From: Amycolatopsis azurea DSM 43854
Lineage (GTDB): Bacteria; Actinomycetota; Actinomycetes; Mycobacteriales; Pseudonocardiaceae
Assembly (NCBI RefSeq): GCF_001995215.1
Contig: NZ_MUXN01000020.1
Location: 62,001 to 126,000 of the forward strand
Length of the DNA: 64,000 bases
Direction of reading: 5' to 3'
How positions within the stretch are numbered: position 1 is the first letter of the stretch; each line of letters opens with the position of its first letter. The notes beneath the pieces were generated by a model. That model had not been told where the DNA came from. It made no database searches and was given only the letters and a program-made list of their open reading frames with translations. A program made the translations under genes and the position numbers. Of the stretch, positions 18,451 to 29,413 are shown one piece after another.

Positions 18451-21400
18451 CAAGCCTTCCCGTCGACAACACGCCACGAGATCTCTATCTCCTGACCCGG
18501 GTGTTCCTTGGCGAACTCACTGACCGATTGCTGCACGGCTGCCATCGTCTCAGTCAACTTTGCGGGAGTCGCGTCAGCGGTCACTCGGCGTGTCTGCTGG
18601 GGCGTGGGCGTGGGCGTGGGCGTGGGTGCTGGCGGCGGTGGCGCCGGCGGGGCTCCTGCTGCTGCCGTGGCATCCTGGATGATCTTGAGAGCGATCGCCC
18701 GGAATCCGTGCAGCATGGGGCCGAGCTGCCGGGTTTGCTCGTCGGCTTGGGCCGTCTCCGCTATGTCGGCCATCAGGCGTTCGGTGCGGTCTCGAATGCC
18801 GTCAGAACGGTCAAGATACGGCTGGATCGTTCGCAGGAGTTCGAAGTCTGCTGCGTCGAGTGCACTCAGGACGGACTGGGCCGATGAGATCGTCCTCGCC
18901 AGCACACCGTCGTTGTCTGGGTCCGGCAGCTGTGCGAGTGTCCTGATCAGCTTTGTCGAGTCGCTAATGCCGAACAGCTTGGCCAACAGGTCCGCTGCGG
19001 CCCGGGTCGCCACTACTCGTGGTGATGAAGTCTCGATCCCGAGTTCGGACGCATGCTTGTGCAACGCTTCGTGCAGGCGGTGGACAGCGTTCTCGTGTTC
19101 ACGGACCTGTTCGAGCACACTATTGGTCAGCTTGGTGATGTTGCGCGTGAATCGGGCTGCCGGAGCCGACACCCCCAGAATCGTTCCCGCTCGGTTGCGG
19201 GCTGCTTCGAATTCGTCCTCGGTAGGCAGTTCTTGTGCGCGCAGAGCCCAACCTGGACCGATGTTGCCGACGTCTGGGGCGTCTTGCGGGATGGTCTCGC
19301 GGACCCAAGCTCGATCAGCGAGCAGGGCGTATACGGAGATGATCAGGTTCTCGACTGGCTTGTCGAGCCCCTTGTAGTCAAGCTCTTCCAGCCACCGTCG
19401 GATGTCGTCGACCGAGTAGTCACCTGCGACCTGCATCCTTGCCGCGTGCTGTTCGATACGCTGTCGCCACTCGTTGCTCAGTGTGAGCGGGCCGTCGTGG
19501 ACCTCACCCAAGCCGAGCGGGTGCACGATCTTGCGCATCAGGGCAAGGTTGCTCTTCTCCAGTTCAACGCGGCCGCCTTGTTCTGCTGCTTTGGTGATCC
19601 AGTTTAGTGCCGTACGAAGCTCACCGACGGTGACAGCTTTGCGTTCCTTCTTCGGATCGAAGTCCGGGTGATTCGGGTACTTCGCGCCCAGGAGGCTGTC
19701 GGCCAGTTCGAACATGTTGTATTCGAACGGAGCGCCGACATGGAGCCGGGGAGTGTGCTGCGGGAACATGCTGAGCACTCGCCCGGGTTCGCCCTCCGGG
19801 TCGATGAGGTTCGACTCGTCACCGCGGGAGAGGCCGTAAAGCTGAGTCAGCACGCCTCGAAGGCTCGACGTGAGGTTCTCCTTGTGCACCTCGAGCTGGG
19901 TGCGTAGGCGGATCCGGTCCTCGGCCGATCGGTTTGCTGCGACCGCTTCGAGCCTACCTCGCTCGAGCAGGTGGTTGATCTTCAGCAGGCGACCGAGCTG
20001 GTTAAACCGCTGCTCAGACCAGAAGGCCGGCAGCCACACCAGGGTGGGGTAGGCGTGGCCATGCTGTTTCAATTCCTCCACGCGCTCGGCGTCTTGCCGG
20101 GGTGAACGTCCGGGTTCGTCGAAGGGATAGTCGATGACGAACCGGATTACGCCGTCAAGGCTGGGCCGGAACTGGAAGTCCGGCATCGACTGTGGGTCGC
20201 GGACGTTCTCGAATACGAACTCGGCGGTCCGCTTGGTGCCTCGCCAGACGATCTCACGCTCGCTCACGAAGACACCGGTGTCCTTGACACCCATCGCCTC
20301 CCAAAGCTGGCTGCGTAGCCACTTTCGCCGGTTGGCGGTGTTGTCTTCGTCGTTCGCGCTGTCCAGCAGCGGTTCGATGTCGAGGTCGGACAGGTGCAGG
20401 CTGAACACTGGGTTCTCGTCACCATCACTGCGCAGCTCGCCGAACTCGGTCTTGAGGTCACCCAGCCTGGTGGTCGCTAGATCGCCCGGCTGAGCAGTGC
20501 GTGAGGTGATCGAGCCGTAGTTCAATGCGGCCAGCCGCTGCCCGGTGAGCCGGGTCAACGCGGGCACGTCTGGAGCGAGGGACGCCAGCAGGAGCGTCTT
20601 GACCAGACGTTCGTCTGCGATGAACCGGGCATCGGTGGTCGAGCCGTACCTACCCTCCAGGTAGCGGCGAACCCTCCGGTGGAAACGCTGGCCTGCTTCG
20701 GCGTCCGTACGCAGCTTGTCGGTGAAGGCTGCCGTTGCATCTTCGGCGATGACGTCCCACAGGTCTCCGAGCGGAATGAGGTCGCCCAGCTTCATGTCCG
20801 TGCGCCGCCGATGGAGCATGTCCTGCAAAAGCTTGAGGCCAGTGCGTTCGCGTTGCAGTGCCCCCGAAAGCGCCACCAGCACGTTGAGCAGCGCGGGTGA
20901 GATCGGGTAGACGTCGCGGAAGTCGGACCAGTCCGCATGGGTGGCGCCGTTCGCGTCGAGTAGCGCTTCCTTGACGTTGGATTTGGTCGACTCGATGTTC
21001 TTGAAGGCCGCATCGAGTAGATGGTCCTTGCCGGGGAGCGGCTTGAGAACGCGCTCCTTGACGATCGCCGGAAGGTTGCGGTCTTCGAGGCTGATCGTGT
21101 CGAATCGCCCGGCGAGATACTGGACCTGCTGTTCGAGGTTGCTGACCTCGGAGCCCATGATGTCCGAGCCGATGAGGGTGCCGAGATCCCGCTGACGGGA
21201 GACGAACGAAATGATCGGCACCGGTCGATCGCTGTCCCCCGACTCGATCAGCTTGACCAGCTTGTTCACCTGAACGTTGACGAAGTCGCGGCGGGATAAG
21301 TAGCCCTGCAGCCAAAGGATCAGCTCGTCGAGGAACAGCACAACGCCGTCGTAACCGAGTTGCTGCGCGTGCCGGCTGATGACGGAAAGGCCGTTCTCCA

Positions 21401-22154
21401 GTGGGATGTAGGCGTCCTTGTCCCCTAACGCTCCGCGGGCATAGGAGGCCATTGGACCGGACAGGAGCGCGGAAACCAGAGCGTCCCGTCGTGGATCTCC
21501 AGGCTGCGCACCGAATGCCTTATCAAGTTCTAGACTGGTCCAAACGCTGGGAGCCGCTCCCTCGATTGGTTCCAGGTCGTCCAGGTCTGACGGCTTGGCG
21601 TCCTCGGTCCCGAGCATCTCCGCGAACTTGACGTCGCCCACCGCCTCGCGCAGATTCTTGGCATCCACGAGCATCGCGTCGTCTCGAAAGACCGCAGGGA
21701 CCGGCTTGCCCGGCATGGTGTCCTGCACATGCTTGACATAGCCGCCTAGGATTGCCGCGTCAAGGTCGACCGACCCGATCAGGTGAAACGGCACCATGAG
21801 GAAGTTGCGACCGGCCAGCCACTCATCGTGTTCGGCGACGACCTTCCGCAGCTCGGGCTTGTCGCGTGCGGTCTTGTTTCCGTTCAGAACGGCGTGCAGA
21901 ACGGTCAGGAAGTGGCTCTTACCGGAACCGTACGAGCCGTGCAGGTAAGCGGCATGAGAGTTGCCGTCGCGGACTGCAGCCCGGATCAGCGCGAGGGCCT
22001 GGGTGAAGGCGCCGCGCAGCTGATCAGTGACGACATAGTTGTCGACCAGCTCGTCCGTCGCCGTGAATCCCTTGGTCAGGTCGATCTTGAAGTCGCCCCG
22101 GTTGACCTCCTCCGGCATGTGGATCACATCCCGGAGGTACACCTCCTCGGCCAT
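18450..22154 (-). CDS. pglY: BREX type 2 large P-loop ATPase PglY
   Basis: A 1,234-residue ATPase, equivalent in position to BrxC of other BREX types. Walker A GSYGSGKS is at 73-80 and Walker B VVLFLDEL at 271-278. A long helical region follows, then a low-complexity Pro/Thr linker (PTPTPTPTPQQ) encoded by a short GTGGGC tandem repeat near 18601-18632, and a small conserved tail ending EIEISWRVVDGKA. ATG 22154 follows a GAGGGAGGGG ribosome site and lies 15 bp after the pglX stop. It pairs with PglZ in the BREX complex; ATP-dependent remodelling is the expected activity. Confidence 0.92.
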   Translation of the reverse strand: MAEEVYLRDVIHMPEEVNRGDFKIDLTKGFTATDELVDNYVVTDQLRGAFTQALALIRAAVRDGNSHAAYLHGSYGSGKSHFLTVLHAVLNGNKTARDKPELRKVVAEHDEWLAGRNFLMVPFHLIGSVDLDAAILGGYVKHVQDTMPGKPVPAVFRDDAMLVDAKNLREAVGDVKFAEMLGTEDAKPSDLDDLEPIEGAAPSVWTSLELDKAFGAQPGDPRRDALVSALLSGPMASYARGALGDKDAYIPLENGLSVISRHAQQLGYDGVVLFLDELILWLQGYLSRRDFVNVQVNKLVKLIESGDSDRPVPIISFVSRQRDLGTLIGSDIMGSEVSNLEQQVQYLAGRFDTISLEDRNLPAIVKERVLKPLPGKDHLLDAAFKNIESTKSNVKEALLDANGATHADWSDFRDVYPISPALLNVLVALSGALQRERTGLKLLQDMLHRRRTDMKLGDLIPLGDLWDVIAEDATAAFTDKLRTDAEAGQRFHRRVRRYLEGRYGSTTDARFIADERLVKTLLLASLAPDVPALTRLTGQRLAALNYGSITSRTAQPGDLATTRLGDLKTEFGELRSDGDENPVFSLHLSDLDIEPLLDSANDEDNTANRRKWLRSQLWEAMGVKDTGVFVSEREIVWRGTKRTAEFVFENVRDPQSMPDFQFRPSLDGVIRFVIDYPFDEPGRSPRQDAERVEELKQHGHAYPTLVWLPAFWSEQRFNQLGRLLKINHLLERGRLEAVAANRSAEDRIRLRTQLEVHKENLTSSLRGVLTQLYGLSRGDESNLIDPEGEPGRVLSMFPQHTPRLHVGAPFEYNMFELADSLLGAKYPNHPDFDPKKERKAVTVGELRTALNWITKAAEQGGRVELEKSNLALMRKIVHPLGLGEVHDGPLTLSNEWRQRIEQHAARMQVAGDYSVDDIRRWLEELDYKGLDKPVENLIISVYALLADRAWVRETIPQDAPDVGNIGPGWALRAQELPTEDEFEAARNRAGTILGVSAPAARFTRNITKLTNSVLEQVREHENAVHRLHEALHKHASELGIETSSPRVVATRAAADLLAKLFGISDSTKLIRTLAQLPDPDNDGVLARTISSAQSVLSALDAADFELLRTIQPYLDRSDGIRDRTERLMADIAETAQADEQTRQLGPMLHGFRAIALKIIQDATAAAGAPPAPPPPAPTPTPTPTPQQTRRVTADATPAKLTETMAAVQQSVSEFAKEHPGQEIEISWRVVDGKA

Positions 22155-22169
22155 TCTCGTCCCCTCCCT

Positions 22170-25100
22170 CTAGCTCTTCCTGCGGCCGCGCCGCGTCTGC
22201 TCCGGCCGCCACTTGCTCAACGCCTCGTCGGTCAGCCCATGCTTGGTCTGCTGCTGCTCGAGCACGGTCTGGAACTCCTCCGCGGGGTTCCCGCCCCACT
22301 CTGCGTCATAGCCAGCGTGCCACTGCTTGACCCAGGGCATGAGCTCGGCCAGCCCTGCGAGCAGCGGCGCGATCTTGTCGGTCTCCCATCCTTCCTGCTC
22401 GAGCCGGTCATTGATCACGTTGACCAGCGCGAGCGCCTGGTCCTTATGATCCCAACCTGCCCAGCCGAGCAGCAAGGTCGGGTCAGCTTCTGGGCCAGCT
22501 CCGGGGTAGGAGATGAACCGTTCCTTCGGCACGTCGAGCTTGCCGCGGTGTGACCAGTAGGACGTCTTGGCGAAGTCCGCAGAGGTGTACTTCGGCGGCA
22601 CCTTGATGTCGAGCCGCTTGCCGGTGCGGTCCTCCTTGCGCTGCTCCTCCCAGACGGATTCCCACTGGGCGCGTTTGCGCAGGCCAGTCTCCTTGTAGCG
22701 CATCGCTGCGAGGTAGGGGACGTGCTCGGTGGCGATGACCTGCTCCAGCACGTCGGCTAGCGGGAGGTCCCGCTTGCCAAGGTGGTCGGCTGCGTACAGG
22801 GCAGCGACAGAGTTGACGTCATCGTTGGTGCGGAGGAGGTCGGCGAGCTGGCTGACGGTCAGTGTGCGTGGTCCGGTCAAGCCGTCGCGGAGGGCGAACC
22901 AGAGTTCCTTGTCCTCGCACTTGTCGAGCAGCCAGGTTTCGAGAGCCTTGCGCTCCTTCTTCTCCCACGGCTCGGTTGCCCAGCGTCGCTTGCACTCGGG
23001 ACGTTCGATGAGTGCAATGTCTCGACGGCTATTGATCGTCTCGATCCGCTTCTCAACGACCTGCTTGTACGCCTCCGGCCAATGCTCGGGAAGCTCAGTG
23101 ATCGGCTTCGAACCGTGTCTGTCGAACCATTCAAGATCTACAGAATCGTCGATGGAAGCACGTCGAGCTATGGAAATTTCAAACGCGCGCTCGCCGAGCG
23201 CAATTTCTGGCACGTCCTCGAGTGAGTATTGCAGTTCGGATGACTCAATTTCGCTCGTGATGCCGTACAGTTTGTATACTTCCCAATCTGATTCCTCTTG
23301 GATGGAGATCATTTGAGCTCGAGTCTTCATCTGTTCGATACGTTTGTTCTCTAAGGATTCTCGACTTGGAATATTATTGTCGAGTATCACTGAAGGTTCG
23401 GTGTCGGCGAGTTGTCGCGACAGTGCGTCTAGTAGTGTGGCTGCGCGTGCAGGTGCCGCGGCTGGCAATGGAAATTGTTGCAACTTGGTAGCGTTGAACT
23501 GAAAGAATCGCTCCCAGTCGTTACTTGTAAAGCCGCCCCCTTCGCCGCGAATACCTTTATCGTGGCATACCTGCTTTAGCCAGAAGCATGCTGTTGATGA
23601 GTTTAGTAGGCCGAGTATTGCCAGGTGTTCACCTTCAGTTCTTCCGCTAGCAAGTTTTATTACTGGCGCAGTCTGCTTAAAAATCCTTCCGCCGCGATCG
23701 AGAACAAAATGGTTATGCGTCGAGACCTCAGCATAGGTTATAGAAAGCGGCGTAAGGAGCTTTCTGTGAGTTAGTCTCCCATACTCCGACCATTTCAACT
23801 CGGCGTCGAGCTTTGTTTTTCGGCCGAAGAGGACGTTGTTTGAAATTGTGGTTCTGGCTGGCCACATGGCGCGATGGAGACCAGGGGTCCCCTCGACGTC
23901 AATCGGCTTGAAGTCTGTTGTATACGGAAATAGTGCAGACTCGGGATTGCCGCTCGACCAGTCACGTAGAAGGTCTCCAGTGATCATGTCTCGAAGGTAC
24001 TCTTCGCTTACGGACTTGCGTAACGCACTTCTTTTCGGTTGCAGATATAGATCGTCCTCGAGCGTAAAGCTAGTTATGCCGATTGAATCGCTGACGCGTT
24101 CCAGCTTCTTTGTGGTGGAATTTTCAATACGCGCCAGTAGGGCGTCCGCCCCGCCGCCGCTCAGAGACCAGGGATGACTGCTGAGGGTGTGTCGATCGAC
24201 ATCGGCGACACTGATCCAATCAGATTCGCTTCCTGGAGTGCTGATCTGCTCGATAATCGCTTGCCAGACAAGGCCTTGGGTGGGATCGGGTGGTGTTTCG
24301 GGTTCGCCGCGAATGCCAAGTGCGGAACGAATCGGTTTGTGTTCATTGGATATTTTCTTGCGGCCGATTATTATGACCGTCGGAGTGCCGTGTCCGGGAA
24401 TGTATGCGCCCGATGTATCGATTATGTGAGTCAGATCGATGTTGCGAAGGAAGTTCTCGATGAGCTTCTTGCCAAACTCCCGCTTCATGAAGGAATTTGC
24501 GGTAATCTGGCCGACGTAGCCGCCTTGTTGGGTTGGCGTGGCGAGGTGAAACATTCGTGCTGCGAAGGGGACCGACAGAGCGTACTTGCCAGAGCACACG
24601 GTTTTCCAACGTGCGCGGTAGTTCTCGTTTTCCCGCCGGTCTTTTACTGTTATGTACGGTGGGTTTCCGACGACTACATGGTACGAAGCGGACGTGAGTA
24701 GGTCGCAGGAGTTGATATATTCATTAACGTCTTCACTGCGATAGGTGAACTCCTCGTCGGCTTTCGAGTCGAGCATGTCTATCTGCTCGCCCGCGACGCC
24801 TATGCCGTGCAGGAGTGAGTCGCCGACGGCGACGTTGATTGGGAACTCGCCTGCAGAGGCGAGTGTGCGGGTTCCGGAGGCTTTGAGTGCGGCGACTAGC
24901 AGGCGAAAGCGGGCGATCGAGGCGGCGAAGGGGTTTTTGTCGCAGCCGTGCACCGACTCAAGGGAGCGTCGGATCAGGATCCAGTCGTCGATGCCGGGCG
25001 AGGTGCGGCGCCACTCGGCTAGGAGGCGGTGGAAGATGCCCAGTAGGAAGTGACCCGAGCCGCAGGCTGGGTCGATCGTGCGCAAGCCCTCGCGGGTTCG

Positions 25101-25826
25101 CTCAGTGCCACCGCCGTGGCGGTGGATCTCCACGACAGGGTCAAGGCCGAAGGTCTCTAAAGCTGGGGTCAGTGTCAGGTCGAGGATGAACTCCTCGACG
25201 AACTCTGGGGTCTGCAGTAGCGCGTAAGTCTTCTTCGCATGGTCTGACAGGTCTTGATAGATGTCCCCGAGGAAGCGAGTATTCCAGGACTCGTCGGCGA
25301 ATTTGTGGATGACCTCGCCGTCTGGGCCGCGGCGGCGCCAGAACGAGAGGAGGGCGGTCGCCGCCTCGAACGACGGTGTCAGCTCCCACAGCGGGTTGTA
25401 CCGGCGATCGAACAGGCCGGCGGCGGTTGGGTGAGCTTCCGTCAGGTGGGTGAATGCGGCCTCGAGCCAGTCGCGATCGTTGAGGTGCGGGTTGGCGCGG
25501 AAGAACGCCTCTTGCCGCTCGTGGGCTGTGGCGAGCGCATCACCTGGGCCGGACAGAAACGGCTCCGGGATCAGGCCGTTGTCCTCACAGAACCGCACGT
25601 AGACACAGCCGAGCAGCCAGGCCACCGCGGCCTGCGTGACTCGATCGTCACGCCAGGTTTCGTAGATCGCGGCGGTGCGGTCGGCGTCGACGGCCTTCTG
25701 ATACTCATCACGCAGCGGGCCGTCGAACTCCAGCTCGGCGCTGCGCTCGCGCAAGTCGTCTTCCAGAGTCGTGAGCTGCTTCCGCAGGTCTGCCAGTAGA
25801 GCCTTCTGATCGATTCCGTTCGCCAC
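22170..25826 (-). CDS. pglX: BREX type 2 adenine-specific DNA methyltransferase PglX
   Basis: A protein of about 1,218 residues and the modification enzyme of the BREX system. Motif I DPACGSG is at about 252-258 and catalytic motif IV NPPY at about 388-391 (VVVGNPPYITVKDRREN), as in N6-adenine methyltransferases. A helical N-terminus (IDQKALLADLRKQLTTLEDDL) and a long C-terminal region follow the usual PglX plan. GTG 25826 fits that N-terminus, with GGGAG 9 nt upstream; GTG 25856 is an alternative. About 23.24-24.74 kb, from the NPPY region into the target-recognition part, is visibly lower in GC (about 45-50% by eye) than the rest of the operon, suggesting an exchanged recognition segment. 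Confidence 0.92.
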   Translation of the reverse strand: MANGIDQKALLADLRKQLTTLEDDLRERSAELEFDGPLRDEYQKAVDADRTAAIYETWRDDRVTQAAVAWLLGCVYVRFCEDNGLIPEPFLSGPGDALATAHERQEAFFRANPHLNDRDWLEAAFTHLTEAHPTAAGLFDRRYNPLWELTPSFEAATALLSFWRRRGPDGEVIHKFADESWNTRFLGDIYQDLSDHAKKTYALLQTPEFVEEFILDLTLTPALETFGLDPVVEIHRHGGGTERTREGLRTIDPACGSGHFLLGIFHRLLAEWRRTSPGIDDWILIRRSLESVHGCDKNPFAASIARFRLLVAALKASGTRTLASAGEFPINVAVGDSLLHGIGVAGEQIDMLDSKADEEFTYRSEDVNEYINSCDLLTSASYHVVVGNPPYITVKDRRENENYRARWKTVCSGKYALSVPFAARMFHLATPTQQGGYVGQITANSFMKREFGKKLIENFLRNIDLTHIIDTSGAYIPGHGTPTVIIIGRKKISNEHKPIRSALGIRGEPETPPDPTQGLVWQAIIEQISTPGSESDWISVADVDRHTLSSHPWSLSGGGADALLARIENSTTKKLERVSDSIGITSFTLEDDLYLQPKRSALRKSVSEEYLRDMITGDLLRDWSSGNPESALFPYTTDFKPIDVEGTPGLHRAMWPARTTISNNVLFGRKTKLDAELKWSEYGRLTHRKLLTPLSITYAEVSTHNHFVLDRGGRIFKQTAPVIKLASGRTEGEHLAILGLLNSSTACFWLKQVCHDKGIRGEGGGFTSNDWERFFQFNATKLQQFPLPAAAPARAATLLDALSRQLADTEPSVILDNNIPSRESLENKRIEQMKTRAQMISIQEESDWEVYKLYGITSEIESSELQYSLEDVPEIALGERAFEISIARRASIDDSVDLEWFDRHGSKPITELPEHWPEAYKQVVEKRIETINSRRDIALIERPECKRRWATEPWEKKERKALETWLLDKCEDKELWFALRDGLTGPRTLTVSQLADLLRTNDDVNSVAALYAADHLGKRDLPLADVLEQVIATEHVPYLAAMRYKETGLRKRAQWESVWEEQRKEDRTGKRLDIKVPPKYTSADFAKTSYWSHRGKLDVPKERFISYPGAGPEADPTLLLGWAGWDHKDQALALVNVINDRLEQEGWETDKIAPLLAGLAELMPWVKQWHAGYDAEWGGNPAEEFQTVLEQQQTKHGLTDEALSKWRPEQTRRGRRKS

Positions 25827-25939
25827 GCGCGTGTACTCCCTGTCCCTCGTGCTCACCGTGGCGTGATCGCTGCGGAGCCACGGAGCGCTACTCAACGTAC
25901 CAATCCGTTACGTGAGCATGGGCGGGTAGCGCGTCTAAC

Positions 25940-26440
25940 ATACGTAGCGCGCGAAGGCGGAGAACTACGGAAGCTGGTCCATTCAAGCTCGCAGGGTTCC
26001 GATACGCAGGCGAAACCGACATCGAGCTGCGAGGAGACGGCGGCGAGCGCTACGGGTGTGTGCTCACCGCGGCCGGGTTTGCCTGCTGGTCGACGACGGC
26101 TCGTGGGTCGAGTTCCAAGGCTGGACGTCGACAGGGTGCGTGCGGTGCTGCGCGACGAGGCGCTCCTCAGCGCCGACCGGCCCGAACCCGGACGAGCGCT
26201 GGTGAAGGACTTCGCCCCGCGTCTCGATGCGCTCGCCCGTGCGGTCGAGCAGGGTTTTCGGCTCTGTGAGGTCCCTGACGGGCTGCACGGAATAACGTTC
26301 GCGTCGAGGTGCTCGACATCGACCTGGTCCGGGACATCTCCGCTGCCCTTGCAGACCATTATCGCGTGGCTGACCTCGACGATCCCGGTCCAGCCGCCGC
26401 ATGGTGGTCGACCAGCGGCTCCCGTTGCCGATGTAATGTA
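25940..26440 (+). pseudogene. Degenerate unidentified gene between pglX and the subtilase remnant
   Basis: Coding-like segments appear in successive plus-strand frames: IELRGDGGERYGCVLTAAG (about 26036), then LLVDDGSWVEFQGWTSTG (about 26089), then DVDRVRAVLRDEALLSADR (about 26130), and after another shift LDIDLVRDISAALADHYRV (about 26309). Together they resemble one acidic protein of roughly 150 residues interrupted by at least three frameshifts. No family was recognised. It is opposite in strand to the BREX operon and is probably a decayed passenger. Confidence 0.4.
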
Positions 26441-26534
26441 TGTCATCTTTGCTTGACTGCAACATGGCACTCGGGCACGCCCAGTCCCGGCACTTGGTCG
26501 CCTGGGGCTGTACGGAACCTTCTGAGTCGCGGAT

Positions 26535-28923
26535 CTAGCCGAGTTCGATCTCGGACTCGATCTCGGCGAGAACATCGAGCTGGGCACTGAGCTCCGAATA
26601 CAGTTCCGGGAGGGCTTCCGAGACCTCGAGCGCCACTGCCAAGGCATAGCGAATCGGCTCGTCTGCCGGATATGGCCATCGCTGCGTATTTCGCACCACA
26701 ACGACCAGCTCAGGGTGCTCGTCCTTGTCCCAGGGGCCGACCCAGTCCTTCCGCGCCGCTTGATTGGCGCCGAGCAGACGAGATCCGTTTGCTGGCATCA
26801 GGTCGATGTTGTTCAGATCTTTGGAGGTCTCTTCTGCGGAGGCTGCGAACTTCGCGCGCACCTGATCGACATCGACCCCGCGATAGGCATAGACGGACAT
26901 CCGGCTGGACAAATAGCTGAGCCGTGTCGCACGGGTCGGCGGGTCGAAGGCCAATCCGATGGCCATCCTCTTGTCGCCTCGGCTGAAGAAGGCTTTCGGA
27001 ACTGGGATGGTATAGAAATGAACTTGGTCAGCGGCCAATGTCTCCTCACTCAACAGGACTACGCGATGGTCACTGGAAACCTCGGCCCTTTCAGTGTCGA
27101 CTCTGTCGAAATCGGACAAACGTCGGCTATGGTATTCTTTTTCTTTCCCGGCTCGCCTTCGATGACCTTAGCTACCTGCCAGTAGCAGTGCGCGGACGCC
27201 AGTCGCCTGGAGCCGGGGGTAGCGTCCGAGCACGCGGAGAGCTGCGTGGGTGACGAGCGGGGCGGCGAAGCTGGTACCGATGCTTCGCGCCAGAAGAGCG
27301 TCTGGTCGCCCGCCTGCGGCGCCTACGACCCCTCCGGGCCTGGTGTCCGCGGCGACACGCTTTCTGTCGCTGTCGTACGTGAATGTTCCGCCGGGTACGG
27401 ACAACTCGGGCTTCACGGCGTTCTCCATGCCAGGGCCTGTCCTGCTTACCGGACTCGGTTCGCCGGGCTTTCCCATCTGCTGAAGCGCAACCGACTCCTG
27501 TGCTGCTCGAACACCTTGATGGCTGTGTGGCACCAACGCGCCGACTGTCAAGGCCAGTGCGGACATGGTAGGAGGAGCCAGCCCAGTCTGATCAGACTCG
27601 AGCAACCCTTTCGCGTAAGTAGGACCGGAGTATTCGAAGGGCGAGACGTTGCCTGAGCTGACAACGATCACCAGGTTTCGTTCTCGCGCGAGCTTGTCCA
27701 GAACCGCGGCGATGCCCGACGGCGCCGGCGGATAGTAGGGATGCGCGGGGTCACCGACGGATAGGTTGATGACGCGGGCTCCGCGGTCGGCGGCCAGGAC
27801 GATCGCGTGTTCTAGCACCGATTGCCAGAGTTCGGCGGTGGGGAAGAGATTCTCGCCATTGAGCACTCTGATGCCCAGAATTCTTCCGACTGCACGAAGT
27901 TCAGTGCGGTACGAGAGTTTCTGTTCAAGGGAGCCATAGATGGCGAGGCTGGCGACGAAACTTCCGTGTCCCGATTCGTCTGCGCCGTCTGGTAGCTCGT
28001 CCGTGCCGCTGAGAGTTTCGTAGACAACAGGAGCCAACAGTGGATTTCCTGCTTGAATGCCCGAGTCGATGATTGCCACGAGGGGTGCGTTCGGCGCAGG
28101 AGGCCGGATGAGAGGCAGCTTGGCTACGGGCCAGGTATCGATCTCGCTCTGGTTGAAGATCGGCTGGGGGAGCAGGGACGCTCGGCTGATTCGGTCTGTC
28201 CGGACAACGTCCAGAACAACTCCTGCCGAGATTTCAGCTCGGATAAGGGAGAGGCCGACTTCGTGGCGGCATGTGCGATCCAGGACATCCGCTCCCGCAT
28301 TGGTGAGCGCGACTCGCGTTTCCTCGTAGCGCTCGATCGTGTCTTCCCTGTCCTCGCTACACCAGCAGGCGAGATCGATCCTCAGGACTTCGTCCGGACT
28401 GGCAGATGTAAGCCGCTCCCCGAGGTCCTCGTCGATAACATCGGACGGCTCCAGTGGCCGGATGCGTTCGATAGCATCGAAAAGGCCTTGATACCGGGGT
28501 TTTCCCGCTGGAGTGGACTCTGTCTCATATCGGGTACGCAGTTCGAAGAACTTGGTCATTTCCGGGTCAGACGAGAAGGCGGCCAGGGCTTGATCCCCGC
28601 GAGCCTCGAGGACACGCAGGCCCGCGCCCACGAGGGCGTCGGCCACGTTGATGACCGCGTCGTTGCACTCGATCACCATGATCAGATTCGGATCGATACC
28701 CAGGATGGGTTCTCGTCGAGCGTGCAGGTCACGAAGCGAAGCAAGCTGGTGGGCAAGGTCGCGCGCGTGACGTTTGTGGTCCGCATGGCGTGGGCCGCGT
28801 CCCCCCGCTCCCGGTGCCCTTTCGCCGTGGAAGCGGGTCCAAAGCGCGCGCGATCTTCAGGTGGGCGTGCTGACGCTCAACGCCCAACGCAAGCTGCGGC
28901 GTCAGGGACATACCCTCCGGCAT
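26535..28923 (-). pseudogene. ietS: Broken subtilisin-like (S8) protease, IetS-like
   Basis: The catalytic triad motifs are present in order: VAIIDSGIQ (Asp), DESGHGSFVASL (His) and SIGTSFAAPL (Ser), plus the C-terminal VHFYTIPVP and LAFDPPTRATRLSYLSSRM blocks typical of the subtilase partner of the IetAS pair. The gene is interrupted. A TAA at 27168-27170 ends the catalytic part, and the ~15 codons after it read sensibly only in another frame (AKVIEGEPGKKKNTIADV), so two compensating indels are likely. The N-terminus (LKIARALDPLPRRKGTG) also needs a frame change near 28790 to join RHADHKRHARDLAHQLASL. It sits directly after the AAA ATPase remnant, the IetA-IetS order. It is probably non-functional. 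Confidence 0.75.
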
Positions 28924-29413
28924 ACCTGTTCAGAGACCCGTGGCTACGCTCGGTATCGAAGATCAGCCGGATTGCCTAGTCTGATCCCACGTTCGTGACG
29001 ACCCCGGCGAGCGTGTCCAAGCGCTCGCGTAGACGTTGCCATGCCGAGGTCATGGCTTCGTTGTCCACCGCAGGCTTGTCCGCGAGGACAGTCCGCCTCA
29101 GCGCGTCGAAGCACACCAGTTCGATTTCCGCGGGAGTGCAGTCGGCCAGCTTCTTTGCCCAGGTCAGTGGTGTGATTTCCGACCGATGGGCACGCAATTT
29201 CAGCTTGATCAGATCACTGGACTGCTTCTGGCTTAGCTTGCCGAAGCCGATCACCTCGTCGAAGCGACGCCATACTGCGGTGTCGACCAGCTGTGGGTGA
29301 TTGGACGTTGCGACAACCACCGATTCACCCTGCATGTCTTCGAGGAGTTGCAGGACTGTCGCGGCCACCCGGCGCATCTCGCCATGGTCACCGGCCTGGC
29401 TGCGAGCCTGGTC

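Noticed and set aside
18601..18632. A microsatellite or CRISPR-like repeat (GTGGGC units)
   Set aside because: It lies within pglY and encodes a Pro-Thr linker in frame; there are no spacers.
25892..26701. A 269-codon minus-strand gene between pglX and the subtilase remnant
   Set aside because: Ser/Arg/Pro-rich without motifs; the plus strand shows a degenerate gene in shifting frames, and the C-terminus of the subtilase occupies part of it.
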